This document shows positions 31,501 through 39,378 of a stretch of DNA of 64,000 nt, piece after piece. The notes beneath the pieces are model-generated. The model did no database searches, had not been told where the DNA came from, and saw nothing but the letters and a program-made list of their open reading frames with translations. Position 1 is the first letter of the stretch. Every line of letters begins with the position of its first letter. Both the position numbers and the translations under genes were made by a program. This stretch comes from Streptomyces aureus (GTDB lineage Bacteria; Actinomycetota; Actinomycetes; Streptomycetales; Streptomycetaceae). The stretch is from the NCBI RefSeq assembly GCF_000725495.1, contig NZ_JNZD01000023.1:62001-126000 (forward strand), read 5' to 3'.

Positions 31501-32047
31501 GTCCGACAAGGCCGACGCCGGCATCGCCCAGCTCACCGGCGGCGAGCACGCGGACGGCGCGATCGTCACCATCGGCGGCATCATCTCGGGCCTCCAGCGC
31601 AAGATGACCAAGCAGGGCAACGCCTGGGCGATCGCCACCGTCGAGGACCTCGCCGGCTCCATCGAGTGCATGTTCTTCCCGGCCACGTACCAGCTCATCT
31701 CGACCCAGCTCGTCGAGGACGCCGTGGTGTTCGTCAAGGGCCGGCTCGACAAGCGGGAGGACGTGCCCCGGCTCGTCGCGATGGAACTGATGATCCCGGA
31801 CCTGTCCAACGCGGGCACCAACGCGCCCGTGGTGCTCACCATCCCGGCCACCCGCGTCACCCCGCCCATGGTCAGCCGCCTCGGCGAGATCCTCAGCCAC
31901 CACAAGGGTGACAGCGAGGTCCGCATCAGGCTCCAGGGCCCGACGAAGACCACGGTGCTGCGGCTCGACCGGCACCGGGTGAAGCCCGACCCCGCGCTGT
32001 TCGGCGACCTCAAGGTGCTGCTCGGCCCGTCCTGCCTGGCCGGCTGA
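28508..32047 (+). CDS. dnaE: DNA polymerase III alpha subunit
   Basis: Replicative DNA polymerase, class DnaE1, 1179 residues. Domains in order: PHP (HLHVHTQYSLLDGA at the N-terminus, SDHGN), palm with the catalytic aspartates in MPDVDIDFDERRR, fingers with the nucleotide-binding motif GPGRGSAAGS, a helix-hairpin-helix tandem, and the C-terminal OB fold (IVTIGGIISGLQRKMTKQGNAW). GTG start preceded by TGGAGG. It is transcribed alone and closed by a strong hairpin. Confidence 0.97.
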   Translation: MSKPPFTHLHVHTQYSLLDGAARLKDMFDACNEMGMTHIAMSDHGNLHGAYDFFHTAKKAGVTPIIGIEAYVAPESRRNKRKIQWGQPHQKRDDVSGSGGYTHKTIWAANATGLHNLFKLSSDAYAEGWLQKWPRMDKETISQWSEGLIASTGCPSGELQTRLRLGQFDEALKSAAEYQDIFGKDRYFLELMDHGIEIEHRVRDGLLEIGKKLGIPPLVTNDSHYTYAHEATAHDALLCIQTGKNLSDPDRFRFDGTGYYLKTTDEMYAVDSSDAWQEGCANTLLVAEQIDTSGMFEAKNLMPKFDIPDGYTEVTWFQAETMRGMERRFPGGIPDDRMKQVEYEMDTIISMGFPGYFLVVADFIMWAKKQGIAVGPGRGSAAGSIVAYAMGITDLDPIPHGLIFERFLNPERISMPDVDIDFDERRRVEVIRYVTEKYGSDKVAMIGTYGKIKAKNAIKDSARVLGYPYAMGDRLTKAMPADVLGKGIDLNGITDPSHPRYSEAGEIRGMYENEPDVKKVIDTAKGVEGLVRQMGVHAAGVIMSSEPIVDHAPIWVRHTDGVTITQWDYPQCESLGLLKMDFLGLRNLTIMDDAVKMVKSNKGIDLDLLALPLDDPKTFELLQRGDTLGVFQFDGGPMRSLLRLMKPDNFEDISAVSALYRPGPMGMDSHTNYALRKNKLQEITPIHKELEAPLEEVLAVTYGLIVYQEQVQKAAQIIAGYSLGEADILRRVMGKKKPDELAKNFTIFQAGAQKNGYSDEAIQALWDVLVPFAGYAFNKAHSAAYGLVSYWTAYLKANHPAEYMAGLLTSVKDDKDKSAVYLNECRRMGIKVLPPNVNESVHNFAAQGDDVILFGLEAVRNVGTNVVESIIRSRKAKGKYGSFPDYLDKVEAIACNKRTTESLIKAGAFDTLGHTRKGLTAHFEPMIDNVVAVKRKEAEGQFDLFGGMGEEESSEPGFGLDVQFTDDEWDKTYLLAQEREMLGLYVSDHPLFGLEHVLSDKADAGIAQLTGGEHADGAIVTIGGIISGLQRKMTKQGNAWAIATVEDLAGSIECMFFPATYQLISTQLVEDAVVFVKGRLDKREDVPRLVAMELMIPDLSNAGTNAPVVLTIPATRVTPPMVSRLGEILSHHKGDSEVRIRLQGPTKTTVLRLDRHRVKPDPALFGDLKVLLGPSCLAG

Positions 32048-32085
32048 CGACCGCGCCGCCGGCCGCCGGCGGCGGCCGGGCACCG

Positions 32086-32131
32086 ACGCACCGAGGGGCG
32101 CATCCATGGACGGATGCGCCCCTCGGTGCGT
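32086..32131 (+). terminator. long hairpin terminator after dnaE
   Basis: A perfect 20-bp stem pairs 32086-32105 with 32112-32131 around a 6-base loop. There is no T-run, but the stability is very high. It lies between dnaE (+) and the stop of the small gene on -, so it probably serves both. Confidence 0.85.
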
Positions 32132-32161
32132 ACCTGGGCCTCACCGGCCCGCGCCGCGGCC

Positions 32162-32341
32162 TCAGTTGTGGCCGAAACGCCTCTGATGCTTACGGGCAAC
32201 ATCAGCGGGGCTGCCCTGCGCCTGCGACATCGGCGACTGCTGTGCCTGCGCCGAAGACCGCTGCGCATGCTCCTGCGCACGCTCAGCCTGCGAGGAGCGG
32301 TCCTGCTGGCCGCCCTGCTTGCGATTCTTGTTCTTGGCCAT
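32162..32341 (-). CDS. small basic Gln/Ala-rich protein, 59 aa
   Basis: 59 residues, MAKNKNRKQG...VARKHQRRFGHN. The N-terminus is very basic; the middle is Gln/Ser/Ala-rich and looks disordered. The end ADVARKHQRRFGHN resembles a conserved C-terminus of small actinomycete proteins I have seen annotated only as hypothetical. ATG 32341 has a near-perfect AGGAGG 10 bases upstream. It is transcribed divergently from the NYN gene. Function unknown; nucleic-acid binding is plausible from charge alone. Confidence 0.85.
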   Translation of the reverse strand: MAKNKNRKQGGQQDRSSQAERAQEHAQRSSAQAQQSPMSQAQGSPADVARKHQRRFGHN

Positions 32342-32565
32342 GGTGATCTGCCTCCTGTGGGGGATCTAGGGGCCAGGGCCGCGACCAGATTCACATAGGC
32401 TGACAAGCAGCGCATTTCGTAGAATTACCGTGCGTAATAAGAGCTGTCGGCCGGTGTTCCTCCGATCCGCCACGCCGAAGATCGAGTTCCGGCCGTTAAC
32501 CTCCGCACGGTCGGGCAGACTCCAAGGAAGCCCGAAGCAAACCTCCCGGAAAGAGGGTGGATCGC
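32342..32565. promoter_or_regulatory. divergent promoter region, small basic protein / NYN gene
   Basis: 224 bases between divergent genes, with an A/T-richer centre (about 32390-32445) containing TTCACA and TAGAAT-type hexamers. No pair has good spacing, so I only mark the region. Confidence 0.4.
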
Positions 32566-33783
32566 GTGGACCGCTGCATCGTCCTGGTGGACGCCGGGTA
32601 TCTGCTCGGGGCCGCCGCCAGCCTCCTCGCCGGGGAGCCGTCGCGATCCCGGATCACCGTCGACCACACCGCCCTCATCCAGGGTCTGCGCGAGCGCGCC
32701 GAGTCCGACACCGAACGGCCCCTGCTGCGCATCTACTGGTTCGACGGCGCGCCCGACCGCGTCCCGCAGCCCGAGCACCGCAGGCTGCGCGTGATGCCGC
32801 GGGTGACGGTGCGCCTGGGCGCGCTGACCCGCAGCGACGGGCGGTGGGCCCAGAAGGGCGTGGACGCCGCCATGCACGCCGAGCTGACCGAGCTGGCGCG
32901 CAATCGTGCCTGCTCCGACATCGTGCTCGTCACCGGCGACGGCGACCTGCTGCCGGGCATGATGGCCGCCAAGGAGCACGGCGTGGCCGTCCACCTGTGG
33001 GCCGTGCAGGCCGCGGACGGCGACTACAACCAGTCCGAGGACCTGGTGGCCGAGGCCGACGAGCGGCGGGTGCTCGACCGGGCCTGGATCACCAAGGCGG
33101 TCCGGGCCAAGGAGACCGGCGGGATCTGCGCCCCGCCCCCGATTCCCCGCCCCGAGATCGCCGCGATCCTCTCGGCGCCGCTGCCCGAGTCGGCGCTCAC
33201 CGCCGCGGCCGACCGCTCCGCCCCCGAGCCCGAGCACCACCAGGCGGCCGAGGCCCAGAACGGCACCCAGGAGCGGGTGCCCTCGCCCAAAGGCGTCCCC
33301 ACCCCCAAGGACCTGGCCGCGCTGCGCGGACCGGGCACCCAGCCGGCCCAGCACCCCGCGAACGCGACCCTGCGCTGGTCCTCGGACAAGGGCTGGGTCG
33401 ACCGGCCCGGCGGCACCGCGGAGTCCGCGGAGGCCGCCGCGCTGCCCACGCTCGCCCAGCTCACCTCCGCGGAGCAGCGCTGGGCCGACCGCGAGGAGGA
33501 CATCACCACCGTCGGCGGCGACCCCTACGAGGTCGGACAGGTCTTCGCCCGCCGCTGGATGGAGCGCCTCACCGACCCGAGCCATCTGCAGAAGCTGTCG
33601 GCGATGTACCCGCGGGTCCCCCATCGGGTGGACGGCGAACTCCTGCGCTACGCGGCCCGCTTCGGCCTCCTCGCGCACAAGGACGACCAGATCGACGAGC
33701 ACGACCGGTACGCGATCCGGGCCGGGTTCTGGCGGGAGATCGACGTCCGCACGGCCACCGAGCACGCTCCGGTCGGGGACTGA
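32566..33783 (+). CDS. NYN domain (PIN-like RNase fold) protein
   Basis: 405 residues. The N-terminal NYN/PIN-like domain shows the acidic residues of the nuclease site: IVLVDAGYLLG, a second cluster in KGVDAAMHAEL and VLVTGDGDLLPGMMAAKEHG. A Pro/Ala-rich linker (about 200-285) and a C-terminal helical domain (AQLTSAEQRWADREEDI ... RYAARFGLLAHK) follow. NYN proteins usually process or degrade RNA; the target is unknown. GTG 32566 was preferred because GAGGG sits eight bases upstream; GTG 32557 is also possible. Confidence 0.85.
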   Translation: MDRCIVLVDAGYLLGAAASLLAGEPSRSRITVDHTALIQGLRERAESDTERPLLRIYWFDGAPDRVPQPEHRRLRVMPRVTVRLGALTRSDGRWAQKGVDAAMHAELTELARNRACSDIVLVTGDGDLLPGMMAAKEHGVAVHLWAVQAADGDYNQSEDLVAEADERRVLDRAWITKAVRAKETGGICAPPPIPRPEIAAILSAPLPESALTAAADRSAPEPEHHQAAEAQNGTQERVPSPKGVPTPKDLAALRGPGTQPAQHPANATLRWSSDKGWVDRPGGTAESAEAAALPTLAQLTSAEQRWADREEDITTVGGDPYEVGQVFARRWMERLTDPSHLQKLSAMYPRVPHRVDGELLRYAARFGLLAHKDDQIDEHDRYAIRAGFWREIDVRTATEHAPVGD

Positions 33784-33881
33784 TCCACGGCCCCGGGACG
33801 GGGGTCGCGAAGGTCCCGGCAGGGTGTCCGCCACGGCCCCGAGCACATCCCGGGGCTCCGGACCACGTACTCTCGTCCTTC

Positions 33882-34907
33882 GTGAGTACGCGCACGGCAC
33901 AGGCAGCACCGACGGGACACCGGGGCGATGTCGTGTGCGCCGTGCGAGGTCTCACCAAGACCTATCCGGCCGTCCGCGGCCGCCGCGGCACCCCGGCGAC
34001 GCCCGAGGTCAGGGCCACCGACGCGGTCCGGCTGGACATCCGCCGGGGCGAGATCTTCGGGCTGCTCGGGCCGAACGGGGCCGGCAAGTCCACCCTCGTG
34101 CGCCAGCTCACCGGGCTGATGCGCCCCGACAGCGGCAGCGTCGAGATCCTCGGGCACGACATCGTGCGTCACCCCGACCGGGCGGCCCGCATCCTCGCCT
34201 ACCTCGGCCAGGAGTCCACCGCCCTGGACGAGCTCACCGTGTCCCTCGCCGCCGAGACCACGGGACGGCTGCGCGGGCTCGACCTCGCGGCCGCGCGGGC
34301 CGAACGGGACGCCGTCCTGGACGAACTGGGCCTCGCCCCGCTCGCCTCCCGCCCCCTGAAGAAGCTCTCCGGCGGACAGCGCCGGCTCGCCTGCTTCGCC
34401 GCAGCGCTCGTCGGCCGCCGCCCGCTGCTGGTCCTGGACGAGCCGACCACCGGCATGGACCCCGTCGCCCGGCGCGCCGTGTGGGCCGCCGTCGACCGCC
34501 GCCGCGCGGAACAGGGCGCCACGGTCCTGCTCGTCACCCACAACGTCATCGAGGCCGAGACGGTCCTCGACCGGGTCGCCGTCCTCGACCGCGGACGGGT
34601 CATCGCCTGCGACACCCCGGCCGGGCTCAAGGAACAGGTGGCCGGCGAGGTCAGGGTCGAGCTCGTCTGGCGCGAGAACGCCCCGCTGCACGTCCCCGAG
34701 GTCGCGGCCCTGCGGGCCCGGGCCGTCGAGTCGGGCCGCCGCTGGACGCTGCGGCTCGCGCCCGAGGAGGCCCGCGCGGCCGTGGCCACCGTCACCGGCG
34801 GAGCCGCTTTCGCCGCACTGGACGACTTCACGCTCGCCACGCCGAGCCTGGAGGACGTGTATCTGGCCCTCGGCGGCCACGCGACGCAGGGACTGGTGAA
34901 GGCGTGA
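33882..34907 (+). CDS. ABC transporter ATP-binding protein (ABC-2 type)
   Basis: 341 residues. Walker A GPNGAGKST at 63-71, signature KLSGGQRR, Walker B LLVLDEPTTGMDP and switch His in LVTHNVIE are all intact. It resembles DrrA/CcmA-type ATPases of multidrug or antibiotic exporters. The C-terminal accessory domain has ATPSLEDVYLALGGHATQ. GTG start. Its stop overlaps the permease gene (GTGA), so the two form an exporter. Substrate unknown. Confidence 0.9.
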   Translation: MSTRTAQAAPTGHRGDVVCAVRGLTKTYPAVRGRRGTPATPEVRATDAVRLDIRRGEIFGLLGPNGAGKSTLVRQLTGLMRPDSGSVEILGHDIVRHPDRAARILAYLGQESTALDELTVSLAAETTGRLRGLDLAAARAERDAVLDELGLAPLASRPLKKLSGGQRRLACFAAALVGRRPLLVLDEPTTGMDPVARRAVWAAVDRRRAEQGATVLLVTHNVIEAETVLDRVAVLDRGRVIACDTPAGLKEQVAGEVRVELVWRENAPLHVPEVAALRARAVESGRRWTLRLAPEEARAAVATVTGGAAFAALDDFTLATPSLEDVYLALGGHATQGLVKA

Positions 34908-35815
34908 GTGTCCAGGGCGTGGAATCCGTACGGGAGAGGGGCGTCGGCCGTGCACGGAACGGGGCGACTCCCGGCGAAGGGGAGCAGGTCGACGTGAGTG
35001 CCGTACCCGCTGGAGTGCTGCCGGGCGGCGCGCTGCCCCTGGCCGGGGACGCCGGAGCGGCCGCGGAGCTGGGGCCGCGGGCACGGTTCGCGCCCTCGCT
35101 GGCCGCCGTGTACCGCGCGCAGCTCTCCCGCGCCCGCGTCGCGCGGATCCCGCTGCTGTTCGTGGCCACCTTCCAGTCGCTCGGCATCATGGTCATGATG
35201 CGCGGCGTGGTGGACGGCGGCACCGAGGCGCGGGCCGTGGTCGCCGGCTCCACGGTCCTGGTCGTCGCCTTCGTCGCGCTCAACCTGCTCGCTCAGTACT
35301 TCGGGCAGCTGCGGGCGAGCGGCGGGCTCGACCACTACGCGACGCTGCCGGTGCCGCCGGCGGCCGTGGTGCTCGGGGCCGCGGCCGCGTACGCCTCCTT
35401 CACCGTGCCCGGCACCGTCGTCACCGCCGTCTTCGGCTGTCTGCTGTTCGGGCTGCCGCTGGCCCACCTGTGGGTGCTGGCCGCGGTCGTCCCGCTCGCG
35501 GGTGCCGCGCTCGCCGGGCTCGGGGCCGCGTTCGGGCTGCTCGCGCCGCGTCCCGAGCTCGCCACCCTGCTCGGCCAGCTGGGCATGTCCGCGGCCCTGC
35601 TGCTGGGCGTCCTGCCGGCCGACCGGATGCCGGCCCCGGTGCAGTACCTGCGCGACCTGCTGCCCTCGACCTACGGGGTCGAGGCCTTCGCCCGCACCTT
35701 CGGGGCCCGTCCCGACTGGGCCGCCGTCCTCGGCGATCTGGCCGTGTGCGCCGGAGTCGGGGCGGTCTCGCTGGCGCTGGCGGCCTGGGCCTACCGCCGG
35801 GCCGCCGTCCGGTGA
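34904..35815 (+). CDS. ABC-2 type transporter permease
   Basis: 303 residues. After an N-terminal tail of about 75 residues there are six membrane helices typical of ABC-2 permeases, with YFGQLRASGGLDHYATLPVP between helices 2 and 3 and LLPSTYGVEAFARTFGARPDW before the last helix. Coupled to the ATPase gene by a GTGA overlap. Later GTG codons (34994) could give a shorter tail; I kept the coupled start. Substrate not predictable. Confidence 0.85.
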   Translation: MSVQGVESVRERGVGRARNGATPGEGEQVDVSAVPAGVLPGGALPLAGDAGAAAELGPRARFAPSLAAVYRAQLSRARVARIPLLFVATFQSLGIMVMMRGVVDGGTEARAVVAGSTVLVVAFVALNLLAQYFGQLRASGGLDHYATLPVPPAAVVLGAAAAYASFTVPGTVVTAVFGCLLFGLPLAHLWVLAAVVPLAGAALAGLGAAFGLLAPRPELATLLGQLGMSAALLLGVLPADRMPAPVQYLRDLLPSTYGVEAFARTFGARPDWAAVLGDLAVCAGVGAVSLALAAWAYRRAAVR

Positions 35816-35849
35816 CGCGGCCGTCGGCGGGGCCTGGCACGATGGCAGG

Positions 35850-36551
35850 GTGACCGCTCCGCTGACTCCACCTCCGCCGCCGCACGAACAGTCCTCCGGG
35901 GACCGGCGGCAACCGCACCCCGACTGGCAGGCCCAGCCCGCTCCCGGCCCCGCGGGTCATCCCGTGTACCCGGGCGCGTACGAGGTCTCCTACGGACAGG
36001 ACGGACCCGGGATGAAGACCGAACTGCGGGAGGCCGCCGTGATCACGGTCGCGGTCGCTCTCGCGGGAGCGCTCCTCGGGGTCCTGTGGGCGTGGCTGAC
36101 GCCGCACGTGCCGCTGGTCGCGGACGCCACCGCGGTGTACCTCAAGGACACCGAGGGCGAGCAGGCGATCGGCGTCGACGGGACCTTCACCCTGCTCGCG
36201 CTGGGCTTCGGCGCGGTCAGCGCCCTGGTCGTCTTCCTCCTGCGGAGGCGTGGCGGGGTGCCCCTGGTGATCGCGCTGGCCCTCGGCGGCCTGCTCGGAT
36301 CGCTGCTCGCCTGGCGGATCGGGATCTGGCTCGGTCCCACCCAGAACGTGGTCGCGCACGCCAAGGCCGTGGGCAAGGGCGTCACGTTCTCCGCGCCGCT
36401 GAAGCTCGGGGCCAAGGGCGCGCTGCTGGCGTGGTCCCTGAGCGCCCTGGTGGTCCACCTCGGCCTGATGGCCCTGTTCGGCCCCCGCGACCCCGACCCG
36501 TACGAGCAGCACCCCCACCAGCCCACGCAGCCGGGACCTCCGGCCGCCTAG
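35850..36551 (+). CDS. four-helix membrane protein (DUF2567-like)
   Basis: 233 residues. A Pro/Gln-rich cytoplasmic N-terminus of about 55 residues is followed by four hydrophobic helices (starting near AAVITVAVALAGALLG, FTLLALGFGAVSALVV, LVIALALGGLLGSLLA and GALLAWSLSALVVHLG) and a short Pro-rich tail. The architecture fits DUF2567 of actinobacteria, but I recognise it only weakly. GTG start 34 bases after the permease stop, so it may share that transcript. Confidence 0.7.
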   Translation: MTAPLTPPPPPHEQSSGDRRQPHPDWQAQPAPGPAGHPVYPGAYEVSYGQDGPGMKTELREAAVITVAVALAGALLGVLWAWLTPHVPLVADATAVYLKDTEGEQAIGVDGTFTLLALGFGAVSALVVFLLRRRGGVPLVIALALGGLLGSLLAWRIGIWLGPTQNVVAHAKAVGKGVTFSAPLKLGAKGALLAWSLSALVVHLGLMALFGPRDPDPYEQHPHQPTQPGPPAA

Positions 36552-36580
36552 GTTCTCCCGGCACCGGCTCAGGGGAGTCA

Positions 36581-36621
36581 GGGCCGGCCGGACCGCCGTG
36601 GGAGCGGCGTCCGGCCGGCCC
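36581..36621. terminator. bidirectional terminator
   Basis: Perfect 13-bp stem: GGGCCGGCCGGAC at 36581-36593 and GTCCGGCCGGCCC at 36609-36621. It lies between the convergent membrane-protein and bL37 genes and can end both transcripts. Confidence 0.8.
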
Positions 36622-36642
36622 TTCGGTGTTCGGGGCGGGTGG

Positions 36643-36717
36643 TCAGGCGGGACGGCGGCCGTGGTTGGAACGGCCCTTCTTGATGCGCCACTTACGCTTC
36701 CGCGTTCTCTTCGACAT
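36643..36717 (-). CDS. 50S ribosomal protein bL37, 24 aa
   Basis: Only 24 residues: MSKRTRKRKWRIKKGRSN, then HGRRPA. The composition and the NHGRRP end match bL37, the actinobacterial ribosomal mini-protein first seen in mycobacterial 50S structures (MAKRGRKKR... NHGKRPN). It binds rRNA near the peptidyl-transferase region according to those structures. Its stop is 22 bases before the shared terminator. I saw no better start; an ATG here gives the exact family length. Confidence 0.85.
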   Translation of the reverse strand: MSKRTRKRKWRIKKGRSNHGRRPA

Positions 36718-36840
36718 GCCCTTCGTGCTTAACCGAAGCCGGGGCATCCGTCGAGGGGCCGCGCGAGCCGGCCGGCTGCATCCGGCCGAAGGCGGCGCGG
36801 GGCCGGGCGGGTCCGTCCCGCCGAGAGCCGCGCGGGCCGG

Positions 36841-37338
36841 TCAGGTCCGGCCGACGGGTGCGGACACCGCGTCCGTGAGCTGCGCGAGGTCGGCGGGGGC
36901 GAGTTCGACCTCCAGGCCGCGGCGGCCCGCCGAGACGCAGATCGTGGCGTGCCCGGAGGCCGAGGAGTCCAGCACCGTACGGAGCCTCTTGCGCTGGCCG
37001 AGCGGCGAGATGCCACCGCGCACGTACCCGGTGGTGCGCTCGGCCGCCGCGGGGTCGGCCATCGCCGCCCGCTTGCCGCCCACCGCCGTGGCGAGGGCCT
37101 TGAGATCGAGGGAGCCGGCCACCGGGACGACCGCGACCACGAGGGCGCCGTCCACGTCGGCCACCAGGGTCTTGAAGACCCGCTCCGGCGACACGCCCAT
37201 CGCCTCGGCGGCCTCCCCGCCGTAGGACGGGTGCGCGGGATCGTGCTCGTAGGCGTGGACGGTGAACGGGACGCCCGCCTCCGTCAGCGCCACCGTGGCG
37301 GGCGTGCCGCCGGACTGCTTCTTCGCCTTCTTGGCCAT
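36841..37338 (-). CDS. ybaK: YbaK/EbsC-type Cys-tRNA(Pro) deacylase
   Basis: 165-residue single-domain trans-editing enzyme that hydrolyses mischarged Cys-tRNA-Pro. Family features: FTVHAYEHDP near the N-terminus, the conserved Lys in GVSPERVFKTLV, and the C-terminal GYVRGGISPLGQRKRLRTVLD motif. The start is preceded by ACGACCGATG; no strong ribosome-binding site. It is followed by a 123-base gap before bL37. Confidence 0.92.
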   Translation of the reverse strand: MAKKAKKQSGGTPATVALTEAGVPFTVHAYEHDPAHPSYGGEAAEAMGVSPERVFKTLVADVDGALVVAVVPVAGSLDLKALATAVGGKRAAMADPAAAERTTGYVRGGISPLGQRKRLRTVLDSSASGHATICVSAGRRGLEVELAPADLAQLTDAVSAPVGRT

Positions 37339-37355
37339 CGGTCGTCTCGCAAGCG

Positions 37356-38096
37356 TCAGTTCAGGCTCGTCGGGCCGCGCGTCAGGTCCGACGCGGGCAA
37401 CGACGGCAGATTACGGATGATGGCCGTCTCGGCGCGCAGCACCTTCAGCTCCTCGCGCAGCCGTGAGGCCGTGTCGGGGGCCTGGAGCAGCCGCTGTCTG
37501 GCCGGGACGTCCAGCATCACGGCGGCTGCGACGAGATAGGAGACGACCGCCGGTTCGTCCGGCAGGTCCGCGCCGGTCGACAGCGAGCGCTCCCGCGCTC
37601 CGGCCAGCCGCTTCTGGTACTGGCGGAACGCGCGCAGGACCCCTTCGGCGAGCGTCCCGGCCCCGTCCCCCGGGTTCTCCGGGAGTTCCTCCAGCTCGGC
37701 CGTCAGGAACGCCCCCGAGGCGTCCACCGACAGCAGCCGGACCCGGGTCGTGCCGGTGGCCAGCACCTCGAAGCTGCCGTCGGCGCGTTCCCGGATGGTG
37801 GCCGCGTCCGCGACGCAGCCCACCTCGTGGAAGGCCTTGAGCGGATCGTCGCCGAATCCGGCGGCGGGCCCGCGGTCGGTCACGGCCGTCCCGTCGGGCA
37901 TGCCGGGCGCGCTGGGCGAGACCTCGTGGCCGTCGCGGATGGCGACGACCGCGAAGCGGCGGGATTCGTCCTCGGGTGTCTTCAGCAGATCGCGCATCAT
38001 GGCGCGATAGCGCTCCTCGAACACGTTCAGCGGAAGAACGAGCCCGGGGAAGAGCACCGAGTTCAGGGGGAAGAGCGGGAGCCGGACGGTGGTCAC
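37356..38096 (-). CDS. LON substrate-binding domain protein
   Basis: 246 residues. The N-terminal domain of Lon protease without ATPase or peptidase: LPLFPLNSVLFPGLVLPLNVFEERYRAM is the standard opening. The C-terminal third is helical (AVVSYLVAAAVMLDVPARQRLLQAPD). Such stand-alone LON proteins are common in actinobacteria; function unknown. GTG 38096 was chosen because the family consensus begins there; a very long upstream frame is a shadow of the neighbouring gene. Confidence 0.88.
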   Translation of the reverse strand: MTTVRLPLFPLNSVLFPGLVLPLNVFEERYRAMMRDLLKTPEDESRRFAVVAIRDGHEVSPSAPGMPDGTAVTDRGPAAGFGDDPLKAFHEVGCVADAATIRERADGSFEVLATGTTRVRLLSVDASGAFLTAELEELPENPGDGAGTLAEGVLRAFRQYQKRLAGARERSLSTGADLPDEPAVVSYLVAAAVMLDVPARQRLLQAPDTASRLREELKVLRAETAIIRNLPSLPASDLTRGPTSLN

Positions 38097-38107
38097 GACG
38101 GGAAAGC

Positions 38108-39160
38108 CTAATGGTCGGCGGGGCGGACGAGTCCGCCGTGCCCGTTCCACCGCACCCGGCGGGGCGCCTGCTCGCGCAGCGGAAGCTCCGAGGCGACCTC
38201 CAGACGGACCCCGTCGCGCAGCTCCAGGTACTGCCCGAGCGGGTCGTCGGAGACCCTGGCCCAGGGGAACGAGGTCACGTACGGGCCGATGAGCCGCAGC
38301 TGCTCCAGTGCGTCCTGCCAGCGTTCCAGCCGGACCAGGACGTACGTCAGCAGGTTGCGCACCTCGGCGGGCCACGGGTCGGCGGCGGCGTAGGAGGCCG
38401 AGACCGAGATGGCGAGGTCGGCCGCGGCGTCCAGGCGCTCGCGCGGAACGCCGGGGCCGCCGCCCTCGGTCAGATAGGCGAAGGCCGCGCGTACGGGCAG
38501 GGCCTGGACCAGGGAGCCGGGCAGCGCGTCCTGGGCGGCGGGCTCGGCGAAGTCGAAGCACTCGGTGTGCGAGCCGTACCAGGCGGCGGAGAGGTACTGG
38601 AGCGCGGCCACGTGACAGCCGTAGTGGTGCGGGGAGCGCCGGACGGCCTGGGCCCACAGCCGCTCGAACGCGGTGTGCCCGGCGTTGGTGCCTCGGGCGT
38701 GGTCGAGCGCGATCCGCCACGGCACCGGGTCGTTCGGATCGGCCTCGGCGGCGGACATGATCAGCGGACCGATCTCGCGCAGCAGTTCCACCCGTGCGGG
38801 GGACTCCCATCCGCGGCGCAGGGCCAGTTCGGCCTTCACGAGGAGGACGTCGGGGTCGTGCGGGTCGTCGGCCTGCCACCGGCACAGCCACTCGTCGCGC
38901 GAGCGCGCGAAGGCGGCGAGGCGCATCGCGTACCGGTCGCGGTTCTCCCACTCGGCGGACTTGCGCGTGGTGGCCAGCAGGTCGGCCGCCGGGGCGAACT
39001 CGCCGGTGGCCGCCGCGACGAGTACGGGGCCGAGCCGGTGGTCGGGGGCGTCGAGCAGCACCTCCTCGTCGGCCGGCAGTCCGGCGGCGAGGCGTGAGGT
39101 GTTCCGTGCCATGCGGGCGGTACGGAGGAGCGCGCTCAGTAGTGCCATGGTGACGACCAT
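38108..39160 (-). CDS. hypothetical alpha-helical repeat-like protein
   Basis: 350 residues, cytoplasmic, not recognised. Repeated paired-helix patterns with W/Y/L (SAEWENRDRYAMRLAAFARS, WRIALDHARGTNAGHTAFERLW, LTYVLVRLERWQDALEQLRL) suggest a TPR-like solenoid. It ends 11 bases before the LON-domain gene on the same strand, so they probably form an operon with ybaK. Two starts are possible (39160 or 39148). Confidence 0.75.
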   Translation of the reverse strand: MVVTMALLSALLRTARMARNTSRLAAGLPADEEVLLDAPDHRLGPVLVAAATGEFAPAADLLATTRKSAEWENRDRYAMRLAAFARSRDEWLCRWQADDPHDPDVLLVKAELALRRGWESPARVELLREIGPLIMSAAEADPNDPVPWRIALDHARGTNAGHTAFERLWAQAVRRSPHHYGCHVAALQYLSAAWYGSHTECFDFAEPAAQDALPGSLVQALPVRAAFAYLTEGGGPGVPRERLDAAADLAISVSASYAAADPWPAEVRNLLTYVLVRLERWQDALEQLRLIGPYVTSFPWARVSDDPLGQYLELRDGVRLEVASELPLREQAPRRVRWNGHGGLVRPADH

Positions 39161-39378
39161 TGAAAACCGCAGGTCGGGGCTGTGCCAGAGGTCCTCGGTG
39201 ACGCTTTCGTAAATGCCGTTTGGTTGTGCGCCGTAAGGTCAAGGACGAGTAAAGGCGTGGTACGGATCCGATGTGAGCCGGCTGTGAAGGGGGGCTTGAA
39301 CCGGTGCACCGGAGGGGCGCGCGAGGTTCGGGGCAGGGCGCCGGGGCGTGCGTGTCGTGACGTGCGCCGGGGCCCGGG

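Noticed and set aside
28424..32107. 1227-codon open frame on the minus strand opposite dnaE
   Set aside because: It is the antisense shadow of dnaE: the translation is rich in His/Val/Asp/Gly/Leu without any domain, while the + frame is a textbook polymerase.
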